Origin: Naganishia liquefaciens
Taxonomy: Eukaryota; Basidiomycota; Tremellomycetes; Filobasidiales; Filobasidiaceae
Reading direction: 5' to 3'
NCBI GenBank assembly: GCA_013423385.1
Contig: BLZA01000002.1
Span: 372,001 to 436,000, forward strand
DNA: 64,000 bases
Part shown: piece by piece, positions 1 to 12,598 of the stretch
Numbering within the stretch: position 1 is the first letter of the stretch
Layout: each line of letters opens with the position of its first letter
Notes under the pieces: model-generated
Told to the model about the DNA's origin: nothing
The model's input: the letters and a program-made list of their open reading frames with translations, nothing else
The model's database searches: none
Made by a program: the position numbers and the translations under genes

Positions 1-9
1 CTTGCCATC

Positions 10-2329
10 ATGCAGCTCTCCCATCAGCGCATAGAAGAGCTCTCTCGCGAATGCCTCCTTTATCTGCAACGTCGAGCACGGAATCGCCTGACCGCTGCTC
101 CGCGCGCAATCACCAACCCGGAACTCCGGAAATTTCGAACATGGCTCGCTCTGTTCTTCATGAATGGCGCAATGCAGGAAAAATTCAAGTCCTACATTCG
201 GGATAAGGGAAGAGCTCGGAGACGCCAAAGAATGAGGCAGGCGTTCGAGGGATACATGCGCGGAGTGGTAGACGTGGCGAATGGAAGATTACTCGTATGT
301 CGCTGTGCGATAATCACTGGGAGATGCTCAGGAGTCGATGTCATTACAGTCACAAGCACAAGCATTGCTACCTAACTTCGCGAATCTTGCCCAGGCAACG
401 CCTATAGAGCCTGCAGAATTTGACTTTGACCTTCATGAAGCAGACAAAAGAGCCATTCACCTCGTCCGTTGGTTCAAGCACGATTTCATGCGATGGGTCG
501 ATCCCATCATGTGTCCACGCTGCAGAAGAGAGACGAAACATCAGGCGTCGTATGGACCAGAGGGGATGTCTTTGGAAGAGCGGCGCGTTGCGGGAAGAGT
601 GGAAATCTGGAAGTGTAGCGATGATGATTGCGGAGGAGTTGATAGATTTCTGCGGTTAAAGTGAGTACTACGAACTACCCTCGCGTGATGTTGCAAGTGA
701 CAAAGACCTGTCCAGTGACCTCGGGGAGCTTCTCAAGTCCCGTCGAGGCCGATGTGGCGAATTCGCCAACCTCTTCACTCTCTTCCTAAACGCGACTTCC
801 CTGCAGTGGCGCATCGTCATCAACGCAGAGGATCACGTATGGAACGAATACTGGTCGACCTCTGCCCAGCGGTGGATACACCTTGATCCGTCAGAGGGTA
901 CAGCGGATCAGCCCTTGGTATATGATCTGGGATGGGGCAAAAAGCAGAGTTACTGCATCGCATTTGGACCAGCGGGGGCAAGGGACGTGACGAAAGGATA
1001 TGTCAGTGATTGGGGGGATGTCGGAGGGTGTCAAGAGAGGAGAAGGGCGTGGACTGAGGAGGATCTTCAGACGGTGAGATTAAATTTTCGTTTCACATTG
1101 GTGGTATAGTAGGCTGATACCATATCAGATGCTTGCTGAGTTCACCACAAACCGTCGAACGGCAGACTCTTTGGCTCGTGTGTCTTTCTTGCCTTCAGCG
1201 GAGGAACTGAGACTCCAAGACGTCAAGGAAGATACCTATCTATCGGACTACGTAGGGCGGGTGAAGGCAGCGAGGGAAAAGAACCTCGGCGGGAGGACGA
1301 GTGGGACCCTGGATTGGCGCGCGCGAAGGCAAGAAGTTGGACTAGACGTGGATAAGGCAGAGGTCGTCCCCCGAGAGACCAGTGAGCCGGAAGAGCTCGC
1401 ACGCTGCCTCGATGTATGCTGACTTGATACAGGTGGCGAGCCGATTTCGGATATGACAACCGGACTCGCTGATATTACCCTACATGGCTCGGCAGACTTG
1501 ACATCGTCCTCATTGAATCCCGACACCACGATGCTCTCGCTCACACCACTCGAAACGGACGAGACGGGTAGTGCGTTCCTCTTTCCAGGGATTAAGGCCG
1601 CCCAGTCATATTCGCTGGATGTCACCTTTCGTATATGCAAGCAAGATGGACATGATGGAGCGGATGGAATGGCCGTGACTGTCCTCTCAATTCCATCAGA
1701 AGATGTGGAAGGATACCGCAATGCGACAGGCCAAGTACGAGTCGTGGGCGACGGAGGAGCGGGACTGGGGTATACTGGTCTAGGCACGTCACAAGATTTC
1801 GCTATCGAGCTTGACACATACCGAAGGTGCGTTGGTTACTGGTCTGGCCAGGAAAGTGACTCACCCTAAATTTTACTCTCCCCAGTGTCGACCGTTGTAA
1901 TGATCCTCCTACGCCCCATGTCTCGTTGCACCAGCCTCCAAACTCGCACCACAAATTTGCTAAGGCATGCACGGCGCCGCACACCATCCCACACCTCGCC
2001 AACGGACAACTTTACGGGCTTAAAGTACAACATGTGGTGAAGAATGAGTTCAAACAGCAAATCATCACGGCGTGGCTCCGCGAAAGTGTTGCAAGCGGGA
2101 GCCAGGCAGAAGAGAATCAGAACTCCGCGCTGCTCTATCTGTGGGAGGTCACGCTGCCTTTGTCAGAGGCGGATGCAGAGACACATCGTGCCTTCGCTTT
2201 TACCGCATCTACAGGGGGTCTGGCTCAAGCGGTAAGCGCGCATACTCTGTCAGGTGCCAAAAATCAGCGATAATGATCTGCTGTCAACAGCACGAAATTT
2301 ATGATTGGAAAATATGGACGCTACGTTAG
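10..2329 (+). CDS. PNG1: Peptide N-glycanase (PNG1-type) with C-terminal L-type lectin-like domain
   Basis: Cytosolic deglycosylating enzyme that strips N-glycans from misfolded glycoproteins during ER-associated degradation. Exons by splice and frame are 10-294, 332-660, 698-1073, 1129-1381, 1433-1826, 1886-2231 and 2291-2329 (about 673 aa if the ATG at 10 is the start; the frame is open to the window edge, so the N-terminus may lie outside). The transglutaminase-like core is clear: WFKHDFMRWV, zinc cysteine pairs CPRC and CSDDDC, catalytic Cys in GRCGEFANLFT, His in EDHVW, Asp in HLDPSEG, then GWGKKQSY. From about 1,440 the protein changes to an L-type (legume/ERGIC-53-like) lectin fold: FAIELDTY, then NDPPTPHVSL, closing with HEIYDWKIW. 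The first two introns are only 37 nt each. The enzyme call is firm. The lectin call rests on motif order and is less certain. Confidence 0.88.
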
Positions 2330-4038
2330 ACGCAGATGGCCTTGTACGGGGAGTCTATTGATATACGCGTCCACGAAAAGGCTAATGCGCTGCAGAATTC
2401 TTCTTTAGCAGGGACTATCGTTGATCAGGATTGAGTCTGTCAGCATAGTTGGCTTCTTATTAAACAGCGAAGAGGCAATCTGGGGCCTTCACGATGATAC
2501 CAGTGGCAAGCAAACGAGACAATCGGTGTTGCCTGAAGCCTTTAACATCCCTCTCCCCACCTCTCCTTTTGTGAGGATGACAAGCGAAGGGCTGCGGAAG
2601 ATGCGACAGCAAAGACAGATGGAGACCGAGTGCCATGGACAATAAGTGAATGCTGAAGGCGGTCGTATGTGCAGTAGTACACTCGCCAGCCAGGCACGCT
2701 ATCACCTTAAGTTGTGATAGTGCTTTCCCGCGCCTGTCTGGTTGGGAAACTGGATCTGCCTAGGTTTCGTAGCCGTGATTTCTTTCCAGCATCGCGCTTA
2801 GTCGAACAAGAACTTTGACGAGAAGAACTGCTCAACGTAAAGCGGATTACCACAGATTCTTGACCAATGCAAGCGATCTGACCTGCAGGTACAAACCTTC
2901 AATTGAATGAGCGCCGTTGTTTTCAACGGGCGATCAAACGCGAAGAGGACTACCTTTTGACTCAAGGGGGATCGCGACGTTAGATACCGCTTTAGTAAAG
3001 AAAACGGATCAATGCAGCAGCTGTACCGCTTGACTTTGGTGAGTACTTGATGTCAAGCCGATATCTCATGTAGTGGACATTTCAGTTGAATCATATATCG
3101 TACGGTTCTTGATGACTCGCTCATCGATTGAGGCAAAATCTTTCCAGAAAACAAATCGCAACCCGGAAGATGTGCCAGCCGTGAGCTGATGTTGTAGACT
3201 GCTCTGGGAGACACCACTTTAAACCAGTTTTAAGTCATGACGTCGTTCCGCCTTCAGTGTCTTTGTCTCAGGAATTTTCTTTGTTCTTTTGGACTTCGGC
3301 TGGTCTAATCCGACTACCGCTTGTGATAACCAACAGCATATGTATCACGCTGAGACTCGTAGCAATTCTGGACATACCGTTCGCATGACCCTGAGATATG
3401 CCGCCCACTGTACTTCTGGGGAAGTCCTTATTCAGAATCTACCTGAGTTCTCATCGGAACCCATCGATACAAGGGAAGAAGGATGTTGAGCTGTGCATGT
3501 TGCCAAACCCCCAGCGATTTCAAAGCAGGTCAACTTCCGAAGGTCAACTGTATTCTGTATGGATCAACATTTGAAAGTTGTCGTCAGATCGACATGACTG
3601 GACGCGCAGCGGTCGAAGCGCATCAGCCGAAAACAGCCGGGAATGCCCAGTGGTGATCGTAGTTGTACCGTGCCGAGAAGCGTTGAGAGTGAATTGGCGA
3701 GATCCTATCCTCCTGTATTTAGGCGTTCAGACCGAGCGCCCCATCTATCTTCTTTGCTTCTGCAACTGACAGTCCGTTGACCTTCTTGACATTGAAAGGC
3801 GATATGCTGATTGCGTGCTACCTTTATCCGTAATGCGACAGGCGTCACGGGAGCAACGCAGCACCGAATCTGATGCAGACTGCACACCCGAATAAAATTG
3901 ATAGGGTGGAGCAGTTCCGTTCTGCCTTGAGTAGCCCTGCTGCACGTCTCATTACAAGCAATGGTTCCTTAAAAACCGCCCCAGCTAGCGCAAAACTTCG
4001 CCGATATATTTGTTAACAGGGCATCGACGACATCGATT
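2330..4038. other. Gene-poor stretch
   Basis: About 1.7 kb between PNG1 and the first tRNA-Ile gene. Only short, unconserved open frames are present and none joins into a plausible spliced gene. I see no repeats or RNA genes here. Confidence 0.5.
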
Positions 4039-4127
4039 GGTCGGTTAGCTTAGTCGGTAGAGCATACGCCTAATATCCAACTGGATAGTACAGCGTAAGG
4101 TCAGCGGTTCGATCCCGCTATTGATCA
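4039..4127 (+). tRNA. tRNA-Ile(AAU), 16-nt intron, copy 1
   Basis: Cloverleaf: acceptor GGTCGGT/ATTGATC (three G-U pairs), D arm GCTT/GAGC, anticodon stem TACGC/GCGTA, T arm AGCGG/CCGCT with TTCGATC loop, A73. The 7-nt loop CTAATAA is interrupted after position 37 by a 16-nt intron starting TCCAACTGG. The loop and T arm match the known yeast tRNA-Ile(AAU). A TTTTT Pol III terminator follows at 4131. It forms a convergent pair with the copy at 4665. Confidence 0.93.
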
Positions 4128-4664
4128 TGCTTTTTGCCCTTTCCATCCCCTTAACGAGTTTGCCGTCAAGTGTGCTCTGATGCTGCTGTTCCTCTGCTAC
4201 ATTCATTTGGAACTTCAGATTGGGAGGCTATGGGTGTGACGAGCTCGTGATCCAGGAACTCTGCGATTATGGGCCATACCTTTTGCTCTGTACCGATTTG
4301 CGGGGACCAATACGGCTGGGGGGGTCACGGACTGAACAATGTGGCCACAACTTGCCGTCCGGGATGGACCTTTACGAACCATTTACCCTGCATCGATGGT
4401 GCGATGATCCCTCTCTCCCTGCTTTCGGCCGTCAAACTTCACCGGCATGAGATGCTGGGCTCCAATATAGACTCGCAGTGAGTCTGATCATCCTTCCAGA
4501 AAGACTTGTTGTAGCTCCCCGAAAGCTTTTCGCTATCCAGCCCCCTTCGAGCACTCCCTGTCCTAGATCCCGCATGGGGTGGAATGAAAGTATGACTGAG
4601 TAGATCGCTGACCAGAGGCAATAAGTATACATAATCGGCAAAGAACGGATCTGGACAAAAAGGA
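4128..4664. other. Spacer between convergent tRNA-Ile genes
   Basis: 537 bp between two facing tRNA-Ile genes. Apart from the two Pol III terminator T-runs at its ends I see no gene. Confidence 0.5.
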
Positions 4665-4753
4665 TGATCAATAGCGGGATCGAACCGCTGACCTTACGCT
4701 GTACTATCCGAGTGGATATTAGGCGTATGCTCTACCGACTAAGCTAACCGACC
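4665..4753 (-). tRNA. tRNA-Ile(AAU), 16-nt intron, copy 2
   Basis: Same mature sequence as copy 1. The intron reads TCCACTCGGATAGTAC. A T-run just past the 3' end (plus-strand AAAAA at 4657-4661) fits a Pol III terminator. The upstream flank ATCGATT is shared with copy 1, so the pair looks like an inverted duplication. Confidence 0.93.
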
Positions 4754-5360
4754 AATCGATGTTGGCTCTGTCTACAAACACGTTTGAGAGCTTTTGTGTT
4801 GAAAAGTTCTTTTCCTTCGAATTTTTCGGCTCACGGTGATCTCGGCCTGTTCTGCCCGAGCTCAGCTGACGCCGCATACGAATGGGACCTGATAACAGCT
4901 CTCTGGCTTCCGCGGCCCGATCAGTCGGTCGGCGTGGCCGTTATCGACTATTCCTTGGCTGGCTTGACGGTCTGCTAGCTCGACCGGTGCCCGTCTGCAT
5001 GGCGGCCAGGCGTGTTGATTTGTCTTCGCACGCACACCCGGGTTTCCTCTGCCTCACCCGACGATGAGCAAGCGGTGCGGCAATCTACGAATGCAGCTGC
5101 CCGGATTGTCCCGCTTATCAGATGACTGCCCTCGTTCCGTCGGGGCGTGATTTGTCATGATGCGCGGGTCAGCAGATCACCGTACTCAAAGTTCCTGATA
5201 AAGTGGAGGCGCCGAGGTGACCGAGGTGACCAACTTGGCTGGCAGACCAAAGATTTCTTCGCCGGCGCATGAGTCTGTCACTGTTGAATCGCTTCGGGGA
5301 AGGAAAGCATCACGATCACGCACACAACGACTGACACAGCGTACATACTTGTCCGCAACG
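4754..5360. other. Upstream region of the bZIP gene
   Basis: About 600 bp with no gene I can support. It presumably holds the promoter and 5' UTR of the bZIP gene. An in-frame extension upstream of the ATG at 5361 exists but shows no conserved feature. Confidence 0.4.
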
Positions 5361-7386
5361 ATGGATAAGGCAGCGAAGCGTGCAAAGACGCTCGATACCG
5401 CCATCGGCGGCGACGAGCCGTCAGATGCCACCGAGAATGGGAATAATGGCAACGCAAGGAAACGCAACAGTATGGCAGGCGGGAGCGGGAGCGCATCCAA
5501 GGCGAAGAAGGCCGTTGTCGTGGAGAATCCTGGGTAAGCAAGACTCGAATGATTCCGGCAGATGACAGGCTCACGCTCGAAGCAGTATCGTCCAGGCGCG
5601 ACGCGACCAGAACCGTATCGCCCAACGAGAGTTCCGCATGCGAAAGCAACAGCACATTCGAGACCTCGAAGCCAGGGTTGCCATTCTTTCTGGAGACCGC
5701 AACGAACGCCAAGAAGTCATGTCCCTGCTCATCAAGAACCTCATGAACGAGAACGCACAGCTCCGAAAAATGGTCAAGAATCTCGCGGGATTCATCGGCG
5801 AGGGACTGGCGACTTGTCTTCCGCGTCTCGGTCTAACGCAGGAGTCGATGGATGCGTTCGTCAATCGGTCGGAAACGGAGGCTGCACATGAGGCGTACGA
5901 GGCGTTGATGGCGGCCAAGAAGAAGGAAGAGCTCAAGACGGCTTCGGCGGCATCATCTACGTCGGGTGGAAACAACAAGAAGGGATCATCGTACGAGCAA
6001 CTTTTCGGGCCTATCGGCGGCAACGATACGCCAGCCGGAAGTCTCTCAGGTTCTTCCAAGAGGAAGGCTTCGGATCTGGCAGACGAAGATGACGACGATG
6101 GATACGAGGATGGCGAGGGAGATGACGACTTGGGAGAAGGCGATTCAGAACAGCACAACAGCGGCCCTCGCGCGTCGTCCGCATCTCGTCCTGATGGCAT
6201 TGGAAAACCAGGTGCTCCGTCCTCCAATGGCGTGATGAGCCGATCGCCTTCATCGAATTTCGGCACGAACGGCGCAGCACAGAGCAGTCGTCGCGGACCC
6301 ACATCAGCGCCATCCTCTATGCGTATAGCACCCGTCTCCTCCACGCACGGCGTACCATTACATACACTCGATCGGCTCGATTCCCCTTCTGTTGGAGATG
6401 CCGGCGGTGTTGATTTCTCGTTTTCACCCTATTACAATCAACCTAGCAGTTCTGCTATTGGAGAAGGCATCACACCGGGCGGTCTCAGTCAAGCGATGGG
6501 TCCCAATGAGGATGGCATTCCGCTGCACTATCTTTCGTCCACGTTGCACCAATTGCGTGATCCATTGGCTTCACCGGAGGACAATATGAGCGGGAATCAA
6601 TTGCCGCAGTATGGATATCAGCCACAGCAGCAGCAGCAGCAGCATCGTAGCATGAATCTCAGCGCACCGCCTCAGCCGCCTCAGCAGACCCAATATGTCC
6701 CTCCTTCAACGACGGCGCTCACGACTTCGAACGGGCCGTCGGCAGTACGACCGGAACAAGGGGAAGCCGCGAGGGAGACGTTTGATCGAGAATTCGATAG
6801 GGTGATCAGCACTTCGATGGGCAGGAAGCAGGAGAGTTTCCAGTTAATCTCGTATCATTTGAACAAGTCAGTCCTTCCGCCGTTGCCTGATGCCGCTATG
6901 GTCATTGACAATGCGGCTCTTGCAGCTTCCACGTGAACCCAAACTATGTCTTGCCACCGTCTCTTCGACCAACGCATGCTCAACGCACAATGCCACACGG
7001 TGAGCTGACTCGGCAGTGCTAAAGAATCCCACAATTGATCTCCCGCACAGAGCATATCATCGATGGAATCATTTTCCCAACACTGCGAGACAAGATGATC
7101 ATGCTTCGAGGTGAGTTTGCGCTCTGGTGCTCCTGCACACAGCTGAGCCAACCCTATAATTACAGGCAAATACAACATTTTCGATGCTCTCCGTGGCATG
7201 TGGGATGCATTCCAAATTATGGGAGAGGACACGCTCGACCACAATTCTTGGGAAGTCTCGGAACAGTGGATGAAGCAGAATTTGATGCTTGTTGACAATG
7301 AGGTGATTGCCATCAGCAATCGTTGGAGATTGAAGCGGGGCGAGCCGATAATTACGAGGGAAAGCCTTTTGGCGCCGTCGACATAG
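5361..7386 (+). CDS. Yap-type bZIP transcription factor with DUF3425 C-terminus
   Basis: Exons 5361-5533, 5586-6866, 6926-6999, 7051-7110 and 7166-7386 give 602 aa. A lysine-rich N-terminus leads into a basic region with NRIAQREFRMRK, the NxxAQxxFR signature of the fungal Yap/Pap1 class, then a leucine-zipper-like coiled coil (heptads through IRDLEARV to about 5,770). The middle is disordered: Ser-rich, acidic (DEDDDDGYEDGEGDDD) and a short Gln run near 6,625-6,645. The last three exons form the DUF3425 helical region (HIIDGIIFPTLRDKM, FDALRGMWDAFQIMG, WMKQNLMLVDNEVIAISNRW). It should act in the nucleus. The Yap class often governs stress responses, but the target genes are unknown here. Confidence 0.87.
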
Positions 7387-7859
7387 ATGCATCTGGTCAG
7401 GTTATCAGGTCAATGCGTGGGGGACAGCGACAGACATTCAAATAAATATAATACGCGTCCTGGAAATGAAACTCTGCAGTGTACCCATCTATCCTTCACC
7501 TTTTCAATCCGTGAAATGGCCCGGAGACCTAACGTTTTGTCACCTCGCTACACCTGATTATCGGCTACACTCGTAGCACCCTGTGACTAGGGTTTCTAAG
7601 CGGCTTGTGGCCAGACGAACGCTTAGTCTTCCGAGATGCTCTGGAGGAAAGAAAGTGTGAGACAGATCCACGACACTGTGGGCTGGTGACGATAAAAGTA
7701 ACTGACTGTGCAGCGTTCTCCTTGTCGGCATCCTGCACGCCCGTTCTGGACGCCCTCTTGGCGATACGATGTGTTCCTAGAGGGCTCAGGACCGTGATGT
7801 CCTTTCTACGAGCCCAACCCATTTTTTCCTAGATATTAAGACTTGAGCGTTGACGATTG
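7387..7859. other. Intergenic, between convergent genes
   Basis: 470 bp between the 3' ends of the bZIP gene and the large disordered-protein gene. It presumably holds both 3' UTRs and terminators. No other gene seen. Confidence 0.5.
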
Positions 7860-10800
7860 TCAAATCTTCATTTTGCCAAAACTCACCCTTCGCACAGTGG
7901 ACGAAACCCTTTGTCGAGTACCGGATGCCTTCTTCAAGCTTGGCTCCCCGCTTGTCGCCGTCGCCATCGACACATTAATACCCTTTGGTATCAGCGATCT
8001 GATGGTGCCAGTCGGCACTGACGCCACAGGGTCTGCCGGGACAGCAAATTTGGCGAAAGCTTCCGACACCGATAGCCTTTGCTGGGCCTTGTTGTTGTCC
8101 GTTGGGCTACCTGAACTGGATGATGTCACCGTGTCTGCCAGCATATACTTTGTAGGCAAGGCAGAGAGCCGTTTCTCGAGTCCTCTTGGTGCTTCGCTCA
8201 ATGGCTTGGGGGCTTTACCTGCTTGGCCCGCAAGGAAGGTTTCCCTGCGAATGACTTGCGTTCCGGGAGAGAGTTCGCACAATGGCTGGTGCAGTTCGAT
8301 AGAGTTCCGCAGCATCGCTCGAAGCCCAGGTATCGTCTTCGGCGGTCTGAAATCTGGGACAACGCGGAAAACAAATGAGCGGTTCGCAAGCATTAGCACG
8401 CAATCCTGTCAAGCGTACCATTCAAATCCTCGATGCTGACGATTGTGTCCTGCCATGTTGCCTTGCTCTTATCAAGTTCTTCGTGAGCCAGTCGCTGGAA
8501 ATCTGACCATCGATGCAATTTCAGGGGTGCCGTGGGCTCTAGCATGTGCTTTGGCTTCTCGGCCGAGACCACAATCGCTGGAGAATGGCCCTTAGGTTCG
8601 CCCTCTTGCTTTTCTTCACTGAATTCGGGCGCAATTTGGGGTAGCGGAGACAATCCCTTCACATCGCGACTCCGCCTTTTCACATTCTCCGGACCCACAT
8701 CCAGCATAAAGCTGATCATGGAATGTGTATCTGCCGAATATCGCGAAGAACCGTCGCTTCGCCCGGAAGCTTCTAGAGCAGGAAGAGCCCCGGAATTGCT
8801 GAGCAGGAATGATGATGGACGTGAGCGACTGTCGCGCGATGGCTTGCTGATCTTGCGAACGCCGTCCTTCCCATGCTCTGACAGTGAGCGGAAAGAGATA
8901 TCTGGATCTGCAGCTAAGTCACTCGCTCGCTCTCTCCCCAGTCACCAGGATTCTCACTGTCGATAGACTCCTCCACATCCGCCCTGAGAAGGTACTGTAC
9001 GATATCGGCGCTTTCCTCTCCATCGTCCCGCATTGCTGATTGCGGAAGGCCGAGGTTAGCTTTGCCCAAGATCTCCCTTTTATTATTGCTTCTATTCTTG
9101 ATGTCAAGAGGCGATTCCGGGTGTCTGTGTTGTAGTTGGTCTTCTCGAGATGTCTGCATGATGGACTTGATGACAAAAGAAGACCCTCTCTGCTGCCTAG
9201 GTCCTGACTGAAAGACCGAGTCTTCGGTAACCTCATTCAAGCTGTTCAAGATGCTGTCCTTGCTTGATAGGTTGCGGGTGGTATCTAGGAGAGAGTCTTC
9301 TGAATACTTGTTTGGGACTTGCGCAATTTGAGAAGCTATTGCCTTGCAGTGTGTATCGATTGCGCTCGATGCCCTGTCGTTGGCGGTGAGAACAATCGAT
9401 TGGCCTTCGGGCTTGCTCCTGACTGCCGGTAAAAGTACGAGTTTGCTGTGTTTCTGTACCAGCTTTGATATCCCCCTTTCTTGCGAGATGTCAGAAGCGA
9501 TGGATGATATCCGGGCATGCGACGGCCGACGGAAGTGCGAACGTCGCTGATCTTCTGCGGTATCAATTGAGTCGAGGAAATTCGCAGAGACCGACCTATT
9601 GACCATCGCTCCAAAGTCTCGGTCAAAGACATTGACGAAGTCTGCTCCGGCGATACCGGTATCAATCACACGGCCGACTGAAGAGATTGTTGACATACTG
9701 AACCTTGAAATGTTGCCGCTATTCTGCTTGAAGGGCGCGTCCGCGGCAGAATAGGAATCCGCCCTGGGAACGGGAAGAGGCTCTTTTGGTGGCGAGGATG
9801 TACAAGACGAATGTTCCGTATCGAGCGAGATGGCGGGTTGTTTTTCCATCGTTGAGTGTACTTGTGGTGGATTCCCAAACTTGAAGTTCTCGATGAAACC
9901 ATAAGAATTCCGTTTGACGGGCTGCAAACCCCGATTGAATCTGGCAACATCTTCCTGTGAGACGTTCCCAGTGACCGTATCCATGCGCGGTACATAGCCA
10001 CTCGCACTGCAATTCGGCGAGAAATTCTCGATTCGAAACGACTCCCCACCAACGTCGAGTCCGAATCGCTCCAGCTCGTCCACAAAGCTTTGACGCGTTC
10101 CATTCTCGTTGAGCGCTCGATATTCTCCTGTAAAGTCAAACGAGCCTCGCACGGCATCTTCCTGATCTTCCGCGGATGCCGTATCTTGAGTACCGGTACT
10201 GCTGCCTCGAAGACGACCTGCTGAGCCACCAGCCAATAATTCGGTCACCTCTGTCGCACGGCTTATAGGACAGATGGAAGGCGCTTCAGAGCCTGAGCCT
10301 TGTAAATACTTGTTGAGCGCACGTGAAGCTCCGAAAACTGCGGAGTCCCTCTTCAAGCGAGATATGAATTCGCTTTGCGAGGCGGACTTGACTTTTTCCA
10401 GGAATGGATTATCATCGAAAATCTTTTCCGAAGCTATGGGTGCTCCGGGACCTTTTTGTGTCTGCTCAAGGCCATGTAAGGCAAGGCGCAAAGGGCTGAC
10501 TTTTGGCTGACTTGATTTTTCTTGCGGGGGTCTTCGCAGAGATTTGTCAAAAGAACGGTGCGCGTACTTTCGCATCGGCGTGGGACTGTCGTGCTCCATG
10601 ATTTGCGACGGCGATGGCGAATCGAGTTTGGTCGATACGTTCGCTTGACCGTGGACATGTAGCGAGTCGGTACCTTTCGTCGGGGAGCCCATAGAGTCAC
10701 TGACGACGGAAGGGCTGGTTGCGTATGCATCAAGGAATGCTTGAAGAGTTCCAGTCATGTTGGACACCTTTTTCAAATCCATCACTGAAAAAGGTCGCGA

Positions 10801-12598
10801 GTGAAGGAAAGTCGAAGTTTGGGCTAAGCGTACTTACCAGAGGGTCTCTTACCCGTGACAGCTCCTGACAGGTGTCCCGTCTCATCTATGCCGACGTCAA
10901 CGAACGCCCCTTGCACGCTCCTCCTCCACGGTAGCTTTCCCGAATGCCGCCTTCCATCACGCAAAACAGACGGCCGGCTGATGATACTGTACTCTTCCTC
11001 ATCGACGGCATGCTCCACGCGCGCGAGGGACGACTCGGCGGATTCGTCAGTACCTGTCTGCGAGCTTAGCGCTGCCTCCTCCTCTGCTCTGAACACGTCT
11101 GTTGTGCCGGCGTTACAGAACGTCAAAGGGACAGGCGGCACCGGCGGTACGTCGTCCTTTAAATCACTGAGATCCGCACGAAAGTTGGTACCCGAATACG
11201 AAGGTCTGGTGAAATGAAACGTCGGCAATGCTGGAGACTTGCTGTGTCCGGTTTCTCTGGAAAATATCGAATTATAAGCATGTGTGGGCTCGGCGTTGGG
11301 CTTGGTAGAGGGATCGGGGAAGCTAGATTGAAAGGACTCGACGGAGGACGCCGGGCTGGTGGGTCTGCTCGCGTTAGTGTCTGTGATATCGGTTCTTTTG
11401 TCGCCGCCAGAATCCGCGTCTTCGCCTTTACGAGGTCGCAGAGTTGCCGTTGAGTCCTCGTGTCTGAGCTCTGTGGATGAGGTGTCATTTTCTCCAGAGA
11501 GGCGAACCACAATAATGTAGACGAACCTCGTGCCGCTTCCTCGCCCTTGCGTCCGTGCATAATCTTCCCCAGCAGTCCCGCCTTGAAACTCTTCTTTTTC
11601 CCAATCCTTTTCAGCGTTCCCCCATCCTGCTCGGCGCCCCAGAGGGTGGCCTCGCTAGGGAGACAGGACGTTACATCCGCGTCGAAGATGAACGAGTAGG
11701 ACGAATCAATGCTGTCCCGTACCAGCGCGGAAACAGTAGGTTCTTCGGCTGCCTCGACTGATTGAGATATGGAGGTTGCGTGAAGCGGCTCATCGGGTCG
11801 CGTCTTTCGGAGGATTAGATTGCCCAGAGAGGTGCGGGATTTCGCAGTCGTTACGTCCGGGGGTGTGACTTTAGGCTTATGAGCGAGGTTGGACGCGAAG
11901 TCGAGAATGCTCTTCTTCTTGCCGAAAAGCGGAATGTCGGGGACTTGAGGCCGCTCTGCTCGTGCTCCGTGCCTGTTGGCATTTTTCAGGTGATAACCGT
12001 CCGCTAGCTTGATGGATTCACATGTAGCCTGTCGCACCTGTATGACATCCCCAGCCTTTGTCGAGATCTTGCCTTCCCGTCGATTGATATCGGCCGAGAT
12101 GGTTTGCAGGGGTATGACACGTTTTGGGATATCAGAAACGGGACTCGTCGCTTTCCGCAGCCGATTTGGTGTTCGTTGACGGACCGATGATTTCGGGGAA
12201 GTCGGCGCGTACAAGGCCGATGGCTGTATTACTTTCGGAGCACTTTGCTGATCGTTGAGTTTCCGTCGTAGACCTTTCGCTTCGGTATCCGCCTTGCCAG
12301 CATCCGCCATCATCTCGATGGGATCCGCAGTCTCCCCTCCAGTCAACCCACACGTCTCCTCCACCGCATCATCAAACCGCGAATCTCTGCGCTCGTGCAC
12401 AAGCTGACGATTCTCTTTCATGACAGACGCCTCGAAGCTGATTGCTGCAAATCGAACGGAGGGGGGATGGACGACGACGGCCGGACGTGTCGATGTGTGC
12501 GGTTTGCGCTCGGCTTTCGGGTCTCTGTCGGTCGTCGAGATAGCGCGTGAATTGGCATTGATGGCAAGCGGGTAAGAGTAATTGGCTTTGCGAGCCAT
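7860..12598 (-). CDS. Large disordered protein of unknown function (1,506 aa)
   Basis: Exons 12598-11527, 11470-10838, 10784-8958, 8913-8419 and 8353-7860 join in phase to 1,506 aa; introns are 44-65 nt. I do not recognise a family. The protein is rich in Ser, Pro, Thr, Lys and Glu with almost no hydrophobic core and no membrane span or signal peptide, which suggests a mostly disordered scaffold or cytoskeletal/cell-cycle regulator. Candidate short structured pieces are LPLFGKKKSILDFASNL-like (near 11,900), KKSFKAGLLGKIMHGRKGEE (near 11,560) and a helical stretch LHRWSDFQRLAHEELDKS (near 8,490). Basic Ser-Pro sites such as RPTSPASS resemble kinase targets. The conserved reading frame across 4.7 kb supports a real gene. 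Confidence 0.75.
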
